Origin: Treponema sp.
GTDB lineage: Bacteria; Spirochaetota; Spirochaetia; Treponematales; Treponemataceae
DNA: 7,840 bases
Direction of reading: 5' to 3'
Assembly: GCA_017613485.1 (NCBI GenBank)
Contig: JAGADS010000174.1
Coordinates: 1-7,840, forward strand
The notes beneath the pieces were generated by a model. The model worked only from the letters and a program-made list of their open reading frames with translations. It was not told where the DNA came from and ran no database searches. Below are positions 1 through 6,364 of the stretch, piece after piece. How positions within the stretch are numbered: the first letter of the stretch is position 1; every line of letters begins with the position of its first letter. Position numbers and translations under genes: made by a program.

Positions 1-574
1 CGTCAACAGTCTGTTTCTTTTTTTCATGGAGTGCCCTGTCGCGCGCAAGGTCAACCGCATTCTTTACCTCAAGCAAAAGCTGCTTTGCCTCCTCATCCTC
101 TTCCGAAAGCTGTGTAGCCCTGAGAGCATACTGATATGCAATCTCCGGCTGTCCCGATTTCAAAAGATTTACGGCGGTTGTCTTGTTCGATTTCAAATCC
201 GCAACGGCAGACTCAAGTCCAAGATATTTCTCATATACTGCAGGTGCAATCAATTCAGAGTTGAGACATATAACAAAAACCATGACAAGCGAAAATGGAA
301 CGACGAATGCAAAACGCTTCAACATTGACTCTGAAAAACGTTTTGTAAGGAATTCCCCCTGTCCCTTCCAGATTACAGAACATGCTATTGCAAAACCGCT
401 GAGTAAAATTGCAGGTAGAAGCTCCAAAAACCAGTTGAGTGCCCTCATCAGGCGATATGTATTCTTAGTTGAAGGAATCAGTTCCGGCAGCTGTCTGTAT
501 GCATAGGTTCCTATCAGACATGCGATGAAAATCAATGCGGCATATATTAAGATGATTGATATTGTTTTTTTCAT
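1..574 (-). CDS. Partial inner-membrane protein: three N-terminal membrane segments then a helical TPR-like region; possible LptF/LptG relative
   Basis: The frame is open from an ATG at 574 to the window edge, giving 191 codons with the C-terminus missing. A GGAG (582-585) sits 7 bases before the ATG, and the ATG overlaps the preceding gene's stop as ATGA, so translation is probably coupled. Hydrophobic segments lie at about residues 4-24, 50-69 and 88-106. Residues 113-191 are hydrophilic and look alpha-helical; 'NLLKSGQPEIAYQYALRATQ' (136-155) resembles one TPR unit, followed by an acidic then basic helix. The second segment contains PAILLSG, close to PAILILSG in the second segment of the upstream neighbour, so the two may be paralogues or partners. 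LptF/LptG also start with three membrane helices, but they carry a beta-jellyroll next, not helices. I cannot name the function. The gene is real; the family is an inference. Confidence 0.8.
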   Translation of the reverse strand, partial: MKKTISIILIYAALIFIACLIGTYAYRQLPELIPSTKNTYRLMRALNWFLELLPAILLSGFAIACSVIWKGQGEFLTKRFSESMLKRFAFVVPFSLVMVFVICLNSELIAPAVYEKYLGLESAVADLKSNKTTAVNLLKSGQPEIAYQYALRATQLSEEDEEAKQLLLEVKNAVDLARDRALHEKKKQTVD

Positions 575-1551
575 TGCTTCACTCCGTATAATTCATCTTC
601 CATTGCCCTTTGATGACTGCGTTTGGCTGAAATGATGATGCCTATGCACAGGCAGATAATGCAGATGATTATGTTTATCATGACAAGAAGCGGATTCTTT
701 ACATTGGGAACAATACCGTCTACTTTTGCCTTGAGCGGATCCATAAAAGAATTGGTATAGCCCAGAATGTTCAGCACAAGGATTCCGGCGGTAACTCCGA
801 TTACAAGGACAAGATCAATTATCCTCCATTTGGATATCTGCCTTAATCCTACGACAGAAAGCAGTGCAAGTCCCACAGAAGCAAAACAGAGCCAGGCAAG
901 AGTTCCCTGAGAATAAGAGGACCTTGCAATCGTCATGAATGAGTTGAACCATTTGCTCAGTACCTGAAGAACCTTTGGCATTTCTACTGTCTTTTTAATC
1001 AGAGGATCAGAAAAGTCAACTGCCTGAGGAAGCTGAATGTCAGTAAATGAATACACAATCTGATTATCATTTGTGACTATGCAGGCACCGTCAACAATAT
1101 TCTTGTCTGAGACGTTGGTGTAATAATATACGTTGCCATTGGATGATTCACGGAAAAAACCATCTGAGAGCTTGACCTCAGACACACTTGTCTCTCCGTG
1201 TGAAATAGTATATGAATCCGCAAGCTTAAAATTCAGCGGCATAAGGATAATCCAGAACACTGCATAGATAATCATATAGATGATTGTAGGGAAAGCAGAT
1301 GCCGGTGGATGCCGGATTAGATACGCACAAGTAAGGAGACCGCTCAGAATCAGGATTGCAGGAGAGAAAATGAAAACTCCCTCCAGAAAATAGTTCAAGT
1401 TGAAAATCTTAACCTGAGCACCAGCCACCATGTGTGTACATAGCGAGTATAAGGAATATGCAACGGCACAGACAACCGTACCGATGACCACAGTTACGAT
1501 ATAAAGCGGAATTACTTTTAATCCTTGTTTAAATGATGACTCTCTTGCCAT
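571..1551 (-). CDS. Six-segment membrane protein with a central periplasmic domain, LptF/LptG-like layout (hypothetical)
   Basis: This 326-residue protein has predicted membrane segments at about 12-37, 56-80, 86-106, 216-236, 243-265 and 286-308. A hydrophilic, beta-rich block of about 100 residues lies between segments 3 and 4. That 3+3 layout, and the pattern 'SDGFFRES..GNVYYYTNVSD..' (129-150) within the block, resemble the jellyroll domain of LptF/LptG permeases, which move lipopolysaccharide to the periplasmic bridge with the LptB ATPase. The likeness is by eye only, and many treponemes lack classical LPS, so the substrate is open. The frame extends to an upstream ATG at 1599 (342 residues), but no ribosome site precedes that one; GAGG lies 4 bases before the ATG at 1551, and the shorter N-terminus (MARESSFKQG) leads directly into segment 1. 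The stop overlaps the next start by 4 bases. The gene lies 36 to 84 bases after the hemolysin III gene, depending on the start. Confidence 0.8.
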   Translation of the reverse strand: MARESSFKQGLKVIPLYIVTVVIGTVVCAVAYSLYSLCTHMVAGAQVKIFNLNYFLEGVFIFSPAILILSGLLTCAYLIRHPPASAFPTIIYMIIYAVFWIILMPLNFKLADSYTISHGETSVSEVKLSDGFFRESSNGNVYYYTNVSDKNIVDGACIVTNDNQIVYSFTDIQLPQAVDFSDPLIKKTVEMPKVLQVLSKWFNSFMTIARSSYSQGTLAWLCFASVGLALLSVVGLRQISKWRIIDLVLVIGVTAGILVLNILGYTNSFMDPLKAKVDGIVPNVKNPLLVMINIIICIICLCIGIIISAKRSHQRAMEDELYGVKQ

Positions 1552-1635
1552 ACTACCTCGTGAAAAAACGGGAATCTGTTTTCTTCCCCCTATCTGCATA
1601 GGATAACATGATTACAGGAAAAAAACAACTCTTAT

Positions 1636-2505
1636 TTAGCCAATTATATAGTAGACACTAAAGAAGTGGAGTATGCTTCCAGCCAGAGCCAGAACATGGA
1701 AAACACTGTGTGCCCAGCGGTGACTTCTCATAATATAGAAAACTCCGCCAACCGTATAACAGATGCCGCCCGCAAACAGGAATACCTTGCTTACAGGACT
1801 GAGAGGCTCATCAATGGTGTAGAGGCTGAACACAGTAATAATCAGCCAGCCCATTATGCAGTATGTAATCATAGAGAAAGCCCTGAGCCTTGCCCCGAAA
1901 ACCGCATAGAGCAAACTGAGCACAAAAACAACACACCATACCGCGATAAAAATCGCCATAGCCTTGCTTCCGTTGATTCTTGTAAGTACGAAAGGCGTGT
2001 ATGTTCCACCGATCAGCAGATATATTGAAATATGATCTATGATTGAAAATACCCTTCTTGCACCATGAGGCGTAATTGCATGATATAGGGTGGACATCAT
2101 GTAGCAGATGAAAAGCGATGAACCGAAGATAGAAAAGGCGGTTACATAAAGAGGTGTCTCTCCCTCGGGGGCATGGAAAACCGCACGCAGGACAAGAAGC
2201 ACGATAGCGGCAACACTAAGACCTGCACCGATACCATGGCTTATTGAGTTGAACAGGTCCTCGCCCAGAGTGTAGCGGCGGGGAAGTCTTGAATTATATG
2301 CCAGACGTGCATTTCTTTTTTGAATGCGCAGGTTCTTTTTCTGCTCCTTTTCCACTTCCAGAGCCTGAAGCCGTTCCGGGTTGGAAGCATATTGAATCTT
2401 TACTTCACGTATTTTTTCTTTATTTTGTGCCTTCAATGTCTTGATGGCGGCTTTTTTCTTTGCAGCCAGTGACTTTCTTGTAATACGAGCTGAAATATCG
2501 GCCAT
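1636..2505 (-). CDS. trhA: Hemolysin III / TrhA family (PAQR) membrane protein with a basic N-terminal extension
   Basis: This 289-residue protein belongs to the hemolysin III (YqfA/TrhA) branch of the PAQR superfamily: seven-helix membrane proteins tied to membrane-fluidity homeostasis in bacteria. Family marks are visible: E82 and 'NSISHGIGAG' (86-95) at helix 1, S138-x3-H142 in 'STLYHA', D157-H158 in 'IDHISIYLLIGGTYTPF', and H266-x3-H270 in 'HSVFHVLALAG'. By analogy with adiponectin receptors, H142, H266 and H270 would bind zinc, with S138 and D157 near the site. Residues 1-77 are extra compared with the usual protein of about 200-220 residues; they are probably a cytoplasmic helix or coiled coil with 23 Lys/Arg. 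The start is firm: GGAGG (2514-2518) is 7 bases upstream and the next Met is residue 136. A promoter lies just upstream. The name reflects history; membrane homeostasis is likelier than toxin activity. Confidence 0.93.
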   Translation of the reverse strand: MADISARITRKSLAAKKKAAIKTLKAQNKEKIREVKIQYASNPERLQALEVEKEQKKNLRIQKRNARLAYNSRLPRRYTLGEDLFNSISHGIGAGLSVAAIVLLVLRAVFHAPEGETPLYVTAFSIFGSSLFICYMMSTLYHAITPHGARRVFSIIDHISIYLLIGGTYTPFVLTRINGSKAMAIFIAVWCVVFVLSLLYAVFGARLRAFSMITYCIMGWLIITVFSLYTIDEPLSPVSKVFLFAGGICYTVGGVFYIMRSHRWAHSVFHVLALAGSILHFFSVYYIIG

Positions 2506-2533
2506 TAATCATTCCTCCGTTATATCCATCTCT

Positions 2534-2563
2534 ATATTATTGCACATTTTTGGCTTTTGTAAA
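2534..2563 (-). promoter_or_regulatory. Sigma70-like promoter for the trhA-led unit
   Basis: On the minus strand, TTTACA (2558-2563) and TAATAT (2534-2539) are separated by 18 bases, close to the -35 and -10 consensus. Transcription would start near 2527, leaving a leader of about 20 bases that contains the GGAGG site (2514-2518) before the ATG at 2505. It lies directly after the terminator of the upstream operon, which supports an independent unit. No operator-like repeat was seen. Confidence 0.6.
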
Positions 2564-2588
2564 GTCCCCAGTCATTGAATTTTAGACG

Positions 2589-2625
2589 AAAAAAAATGCC
2601 ACACGAACATCAGATTCATGTGGCA
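2589..2625 (-). terminator. Intrinsic terminator of the permease/LolA-like/OMP operon
   Basis: On the minus strand an 11-base-pair stem (arms 2615-2625 and 2597-2607, 7-base loop) is followed at once by eight T (2589-2596). It begins 26 bases after the stop codon of the outer-membrane protein gene. One pair is U:G in the minus-strand RNA and would be a C/A mismatch in plus-strand RNA, so the structure fits minus-strand transcription. Confidence 0.88.
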
Positions 2626-2650
2626 ATATTCACGTAACAGGCAGATAAAA

Positions 2651-4123
2651 TTAGAATTTTCCTCCACCGAGCTTACAAGAAAGCTTTATGGCTACTTCCG
2701 GGGCCTTAGACAGTGCAAACCATGTTATGTAAGGGCCAAAGCTGCAGCTGAAGTTGTCAAACGGGCTCCATGTCATTGAAGCGGCAAGAATTCCCTGATA
2801 CGGCTGGAAATTCACACCGGACTGCCACAAGCTCCAAGCTCCCATCAAATCATCAGGTACAGATTTTCCAAAATAGAAAAGACCGAAAAGAGAAGCTGTC
2901 AGATCCGTTTCTCCTATCTTGTTGAACTGCACTGTTCCAGCAAGACTGTTGCCGTAGGTTGCATATTCATTGTCGTCCTTGTTGCCGTCAAAGTAGTACT
3001 GCCCCATAAAGGTAATCTCAGGATCTTTCCACATGTACATGGCACCCACTGTTCCCTGGAAAATCAGGGATTTGTCGGACCATGAGTCATTGGCCTCCCA
3101 CTCCATGTTGCTTCCGTAGCGCAGGACAGCCTCTCCAAAGACAGCCACCTTATTGTTGATTATGCTTCCGGATGCAGTTGCCATGATCTGCGGTGCATTG
3201 TGAAGCTTATACAAGGCTCCGGCTCCCAATTCCCAGCCGCCTGCAACAAAGTCTGCCTTTGCCGCAAATGCTGTTTTGCGGAATTCATACGGGAATTGAG
3301 TACTAGTCAGGAACTCTGAGGGCTGAAGTCCAGGATCATTAAGAGAAGCTGTGTTCATGGTTGAATGCGGTACCACATAGAGCCACAGGCAGTTCTGAGA
3401 ATCCGGGAAAGTAATCTGGGTACGCAGGTTAAGGCTTCCGTTTACCTGTGCGTCAGTGTTCTCCGGATCAATTGAGGATGTGTTTATCATGTCGGACACA
3501 GGACTAAAGAACATTCCCGTTCCCCAAGAGACAGTATGAAGACCAAAGCGGAAAAATGCCCTGTCTGCAACAGAAAAATCAGAGAAAAGCTCCTTTACTG
3601 CAATTGAGGCATCAACATGCCTAGCAGCCTCCTGTATGAGAGCAGCTTCTGCAGGATCACTCGGGTCCAAACCGGCTATACCGGCAAGATATTCCGAACC
3701 GCTGACAGTTACCGCTGATTTATACGGATAGTTGATACCGAATTTAGTATACATGCGGAGGGTCTGCGTAGGACGTGCATCAACAGAAAGCTGTGCATTT
3801 GCCCGTGGTGCAAACCTTGTGTCCCAGATGTGCTCGCCAAGATTCTTTCCGTCATCCTTGCGGTAAAGCGTGGTATAGGTGTCCAGCCCCAAATCAAAGG
3901 AACCGCCTATCTTAACAGTACCGTTCTCAAAAAGCTCACCGTGGCTTGCGGTAAGTCCATCCCCATTTGACGGGGTTTTAAGCTCCTCAATTCCATCATC
4001 AAAGAAGAAATCGTCATCGCTGCTTCCAAAAAGTGCTTCGTCAGAAAAATCAGAAGCCTGCCCCCACAGCACAGTGCATGAGAGCAGGAGAGAAGCGGCT
4101 ATTAATTTAACCGTTTTTTTCAT
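2651..4123 (-). CDS. Predicted outer-membrane beta-barrel protein with an acidic N-terminal tail
   Basis: This 490-residue protein starts with a signal peptide (KKTVK, then a hydrophobic stretch to about residue 22; cleavage probably after A23). Next comes an acidic, Phe-rich tail (24-48) and a polar linker. From about residue 68 to the end there are alternating polar/aromatic strands typical of a beta-barrel, and the last residue is Phe (KLGGGKF), the usual C-terminal signal for the BAM machinery. The block 'FRFGLHTVSWG' (191-201) followed by FSPVSDMIN..SIDPEN recalls the 'GxQxxxWG...D.inP' pattern of some porin-like families such as DUF1302; this is a by-eye likeness. AAGGA 7 bases before the ATG overlaps the stop of the LolA-like gene, and the spacing is 10 bases. 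As last gene before the terminator it is probably the outer-membrane end of the transport route encoded upstream. A weak lipobox-like LLSC (13-16) makes a lipoprotein possible but less likely. Confidence 0.82.
   Translation of the reverse strand: MKKTVKLIAASLLLSCTVLWGQASDFSDEALFGSSDDDFFFDDGIEELKTPSNGDGLTASHGELFENGTVKIGGSFDLGLDTYTTLYRKDDGKNLGEHIWDTRFAPRANAQLSVDARPTQTLRMYTKFGINYPYKSAVTVSGSEYLAGIAGLDPSDPAEAALIQEAARHVDASIAVKELFSDFSVADRAFFRFGLHTVSWGTGMFFSPVSDMINTSSIDPENTDAQVNGSLNLRTQITFPDSQNCLWLYVVPHSTMNTASLNDPGLQPSEFLTSTQFPYEFRKTAFAAKADFVAGGWELGAGALYKLHNAPQIMATASGSIINNKVAVFGEAVLRYGSNMEWEANDSWSDKSLIFQGTVGAMYMWKDPEITFMGQYYFDGNKDDNEYATYGNSLAGTVQFNKIGETDLTASLFGLFYFGKSVPDDLMGAWSLWQSGVNFQPYQGILAASMTWSPFDNFSCSFGPYITWFALSKAPEVAIKLSCKLGGGKF
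3980..4054 (-). other. Acidic/aromatic tail of the outer-membrane protein (motif shared with the first permease)
   Basis: Residues 24-48 directly follow the predicted signal peptide. They contain 'DFSDEALFGSSDDDFF' and more Asp/Glu, with no Lys or Arg. The same pattern occurs in the periplasmic loop encoded at 7045-7116. With one gap, about 12 of 23 positions are identical, using different codons at several of them. Confidence 0.7.
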
Positions 4124-4133
4124 GAATTAATCC

Positions 4134-4910
4134 TTAGTTCAATCCTTCAAGATATGCCTTTGTAAAGATCTTGTTTGGCAATGTATCAAATGTAAGGTCC
4201 GAGATATTCTGCTGGGTATTCTCGCCCTGGTTAAGCTCATCCTTCATGATAATCTGGGTAGGAACATAACCGGCAGGAACCTTTGTGTATTTTGGAAGGA
4301 GAATAGTACGCATAAGCCTTCCGCTGCCTGAATAATCCTCTTCCTTTAATGTAAGGGCAATATCCTTGCGGATGTAGAAAACAGACTTGTTGTAAGTAGG
4401 CTTTGATGTCTTGGCTGTAAGGGTCACGATATAGACCTGATATTTTCCAAGCACGTCTTCCTTGAAACCTGTAACAGTATAGTTGTCCCTCCAGTGGGTG
4501 TCGCTCTGGTTTACGTCGTCGATGTTAACGTCAGAGTCTCCCAATGCATCTTTTAATGATGAGTGGGTGAACTTGCGGCTTATAGGATCGTATGACCAGA
4601 TGTTGTCACCGTCACGAAGATAGCCTATACCCTTGTCTGCCTCCGGAAAAAGCTGAACAATAGTCATAAGGTCCTTGTCGGTGCGCTCATAAATCTTGTA
4701 TTTAAGTGTCTTGTCCGGCTTTCCCGGCTTTTGAATCTGCAGTGTAATCGTAGCAGAATAATCTCCGTGGTATGCAAGCACGTCATCACTTGCCTCCATA
4801 AGTTTATATGCCTGCTCTGCAACAGATGAACTGACCTGAGCAAATCCTGCAGAAACACAAAGAACACCTGCAGCGATTATAGAAGAAATAAATTTCAATG
4901 TCCTTTTCAT
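4134..4910 (-). CDS. LolA-like periplasmic carrier (outer membrane lipoprotein-sorting protein family)
   Basis: This 258-residue protein has a signal peptide (MKRTLKF, hydrophobic to A24, cleavage before QVSS). The mature part has the LolA-like pattern: an early block 'YSATITLQIQ' (51-60), a basic linker, 'YKIYERTDKDLMTIVQLF' (71-88), the diagnostic 'DGDNIWSYDPISRKF' (100-114) and the acidic 'GDSDVNIDDV' (124-133). The family folds as a half-barrel that shields acyl chains while ferrying lipoproteins or lipids across the periplasm. Here it lies after two LolC/E-type permeases and 10 bases before an outer-membrane barrel gene, which suggests it carries their cargo. An in-frame ATG at 4916 would add two residues, but GAGGAG (4919-4924) is only 2 bases from it and 8 bases from the ATG at 4910, so I chose 4910. 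The family is clear; whether the cargo is lipoprotein or free lipid is not. Confidence 0.88.
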   Translation of the reverse strand: MKRTLKFISSIIAAGVLCVSAGFAQVSSSVAEQAYKLMEASDDVLAYHGDYSATITLQIQKPGKPDKTLKYKIYERTDKDLMTIVQLFPEADKGIGYLRDGDNIWSYDPISRKFTHSSLKDALGDSDVNIDDVNQSDTHWRDNYTVTGFKEDVLGKYQVYIVTLTAKTSKPTYNKSVFYIRKDIALTLKEEDYSGSGRLMRTILLPKYTKVPAGYVPTQIIMKDELNQGENTQQNISDLTFDTLPNKIFTKAYLEGLN

Positions 4911-4918
4911 AAACATTA

Positions 4919-4924
4919 CTCCTC
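4919..4924 (-). promoter_or_regulatory. Ribosome binding site deciding the LolA-like start
   Basis: GAGGAG on the minus strand is 8 bases from the ATG at 4910 and only 2 bases from the ATG at 4916, so it favours the shorter protein. It directly follows a run of ten T (4925-4934). Confidence 0.7.
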
Positions 4925-4942
4925 AAAAAAAAAATGAATCAT

Positions 4943-5000
4943 GCCGTTACATTCAACAGCCTTTGTATATTCAACAAACAAGCTGAAGAAATGTAACAGC
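4943..5000 (-). other. Imperfect 58-base hairpin in the spacer before the LolA-like gene
   Basis: The 92-base gap between the second permease and the LolA-like gene holds a nested inverted repeat. The outer stem is 11 pairs (4990-5000 with 4943-4953). The inner stem is about 10 pairs with a 2-base bulge (4974-4985 with 4957-4966) and a 7-base loop. Each stem has one U:G pair that exists only in minus-strand RNA. A T10 run (4925-4934) follows after 8 bases. It could be a leaky terminator/attenuator or an RNA processing or stability element that sets carrier and barrel levels apart from the permeases. The function is inferred; the pairing is visible. Confidence 0.55.
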
Positions 5001-5008
5001 CCGATATT

Positions 5009-6364
5009 TTATTTAACCGTCCTGAGTGCCTGTGCAGGACTCATTCTGGCTGCCCTTTTTGCAGTACCGTTTACAGCAAGCATGGTAAGAAGCATCATAA
5101 GAAGATACTGCAAGATGATGGAAACCGGAGAAAGAGAGAAGGTCATGTGTCCCGCCTTAAGGAACATCTGCACAGACTCGTTCTCTATATGAATGATTCC
5201 AAGAAGCATCATTACGATGATAGAAAGAACCAGCCCGATAACACCGCTCAAAAGGCTAAGTATGACAGCTTCCATTCTGAACGACCTCTTTGTGTCCTTT
5301 CTTGTCATGCCCAGAGCCCTCATGGTACCGATCTCACGGATGCGCTCATAGAGAACCATGCGGTAAGTGTTTGAGATACCTACCATAGTTATCAAAAGGA
5401 TTACAATCAGGATAATTGTGGAAACCAGGTTCACGTAGAACATGATTGTCTTAAGCTGAGGAACACCGTCATCAAGGCCTTCTACAGCATACTTTACGCC
5501 GTCCCACTTATATTCCTTTCCGGTAAGCTGCTTGACAATGGCATTCTCCGGGTTATTCGGGTTATCCTTGCGTGCCTGCCTAAGGTCCGTTACAGGTACA
5601 TTTGCCTCGCTTATTGCATCCTGGAGAGCAAAAGCCGCCTTTGACTGCTGATTGTTGTTCTTAAGGTAGATTGAATAGAAGTTGAATCCACCGCGCGGAA
5701 TTCCAATCAGCTCATTCACAGCCTCGATGTCAGCATAGGTAATCAGGCCGCTTATGAAGTTTGTATCCTTTACGATAAGCGCAATCTTGAACTCCCCTAC
5801 CTCAACCTGATCATAAATCGTGGATGCGGTAACAAGAACCTCATCGCCTACCTCTACCTTAAGAGTCCTTGCACAAGCCTCACCGATGACAAGGGCCTTT
5901 GGATCAGAAAGATTTGCAAAATCACCTTCCTTGATCTGGAACGAATCCAGCAAAGCCTTGTCGTTAGCAAAGTCACGTCCATATACGCTTGCAACAACCT
6001 TCTTTCCGTTAAAGATCAGCTGTCCAGAAGTCCTTGTATAGCGTGATGAATACTTGTAGTCAATACCAAGGCTGTCCGTCATCTCCTGAAGGAAATCATG
6101 GTCACGGATAATGTTCACAACCTTGTCTTTCTTACTGTCCGCTGGGTTCAGATCCGCAGGCTTCTCGTATCCTGTAACGGCAACAGTACCGCCTACCATC
6201 TGAGTTATCATATCCTCAAGATTGTCTACCGCACCACCAACAAGACCGTCGATTGTGGTTACGATAAAGAATCCGAATGCAATCGCAATGCCCAGAATAA
6301 CGCTGCGCCTCTTGCTTCGTGTCAGGTTACGGGCTGAAAGTTTAGTAATCTCTGGTAAAGTCAT
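5009..6364 (-). CDS. ABC transporter permease, LolC/LolE (FtsX/MacB) type
   Basis: This 451-residue inner-membrane permease has the four-segment layout of LolC/E and MacB: segment 1 at about 21-40 after 'ARNLTRSKRR' (11-20), a large periplasmic domain (about 41-305, MacB_PCD type, with 'GDEVLV' at 173-178), then segments at about 309-332, 366-392 and 413-432. The FtsX coupling region 'ERIREIGTMRALGMTRKD' (340-357) contacts the ATPase in this family, and the protein ends with the typical 'AARMSPAQALR' (438-448). Its ATG shares one base with the stop of the preceding permease (TGATG), and AAGGGGG lies 7 bases upstream, so the two are probably made together as a heterodimer. In the Lol system such pairs extract lipoproteins from the inner membrane and hand them to LolA; the LolA-like gene next door supports this role. 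A MacB-like exporter is the alternative, less likely with two separate permeases. Confidence 0.92.
   Translation of the reverse strand: MTLPEITKLSARNLTRSKRRSVILGIAIAFGFFIVTTIDGLVGGAVDNLEDMITQMVGGTVAVTGYEKPADLNPADSKKDKVVNIIRDHDFLQEMTDSLGIDYKYSSRYTRTSGQLIFNGKKVVASVYGRDFANDKALLDSFQIKEGDFANLSDPKALVIGEACARTLKVEVGDEVLVTASTIYDQVEVGEFKIALIVKDTNFISGLITYADIEAVNELIGIPRGGFNFYSIYLKNNNQQSKAAFALQDAISEANVPVTDLRQARKDNPNNPENAIVKQLTGKEYKWDGVKYAVEGLDDGVPQLKTIMFYVNLVSTIILIVILLITMVGISNTYRMVLYERIREIGTMRALGMTRKDTKRSFRMEAVILSLLSGVIGLVLSIIVMMLLGIIHIENESVQMFLKAGHMTFSLSPVSIILQYLLMMLLTMLAVNGTAKRAARMSPAQALRTVK

Noticed and set aside
26..506. Two overlapping plus-strand frames at the left end
   Set aside because: The minus strand is open throughout with a good start, ribosome site and membrane segments; the plus frames are shadows.
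1619..1638. T7 run after the hemolysin III stop as a terminator
   Set aside because: No GC-rich stem precedes the run, and the next gene follows closely, so read-through is more likely.
1666..2028. Open reading frame on the plus strand opposite the hemolysin III gene
   Set aside because: It is antisense to a clear PAQR family gene, lacks any recognisable motif and has polar, random-looking composition.
1636..2505. Reading the hemolysin III protein as a secreted toxin
   Set aside because: The visible zinc-site and membrane motifs place it in the PAQR/TrhA membrane-homeostasis group; the name is historical.
4076..4123. Lipobox (LLSC) in the barrel protein's signal peptide
   Set aside because: The hydrophobic stretch continues past the Cys to a good signal peptidase I site (GQA before SDF), and the protein ends in Phe like a barrel; not fully excluded.
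4917..5008. Promoter in the spacer before the LolA-like gene
   Set aside because: A TATACA is present, but no acceptable -35 lies at 16-18 bases; the hairpin explains the sequence better.
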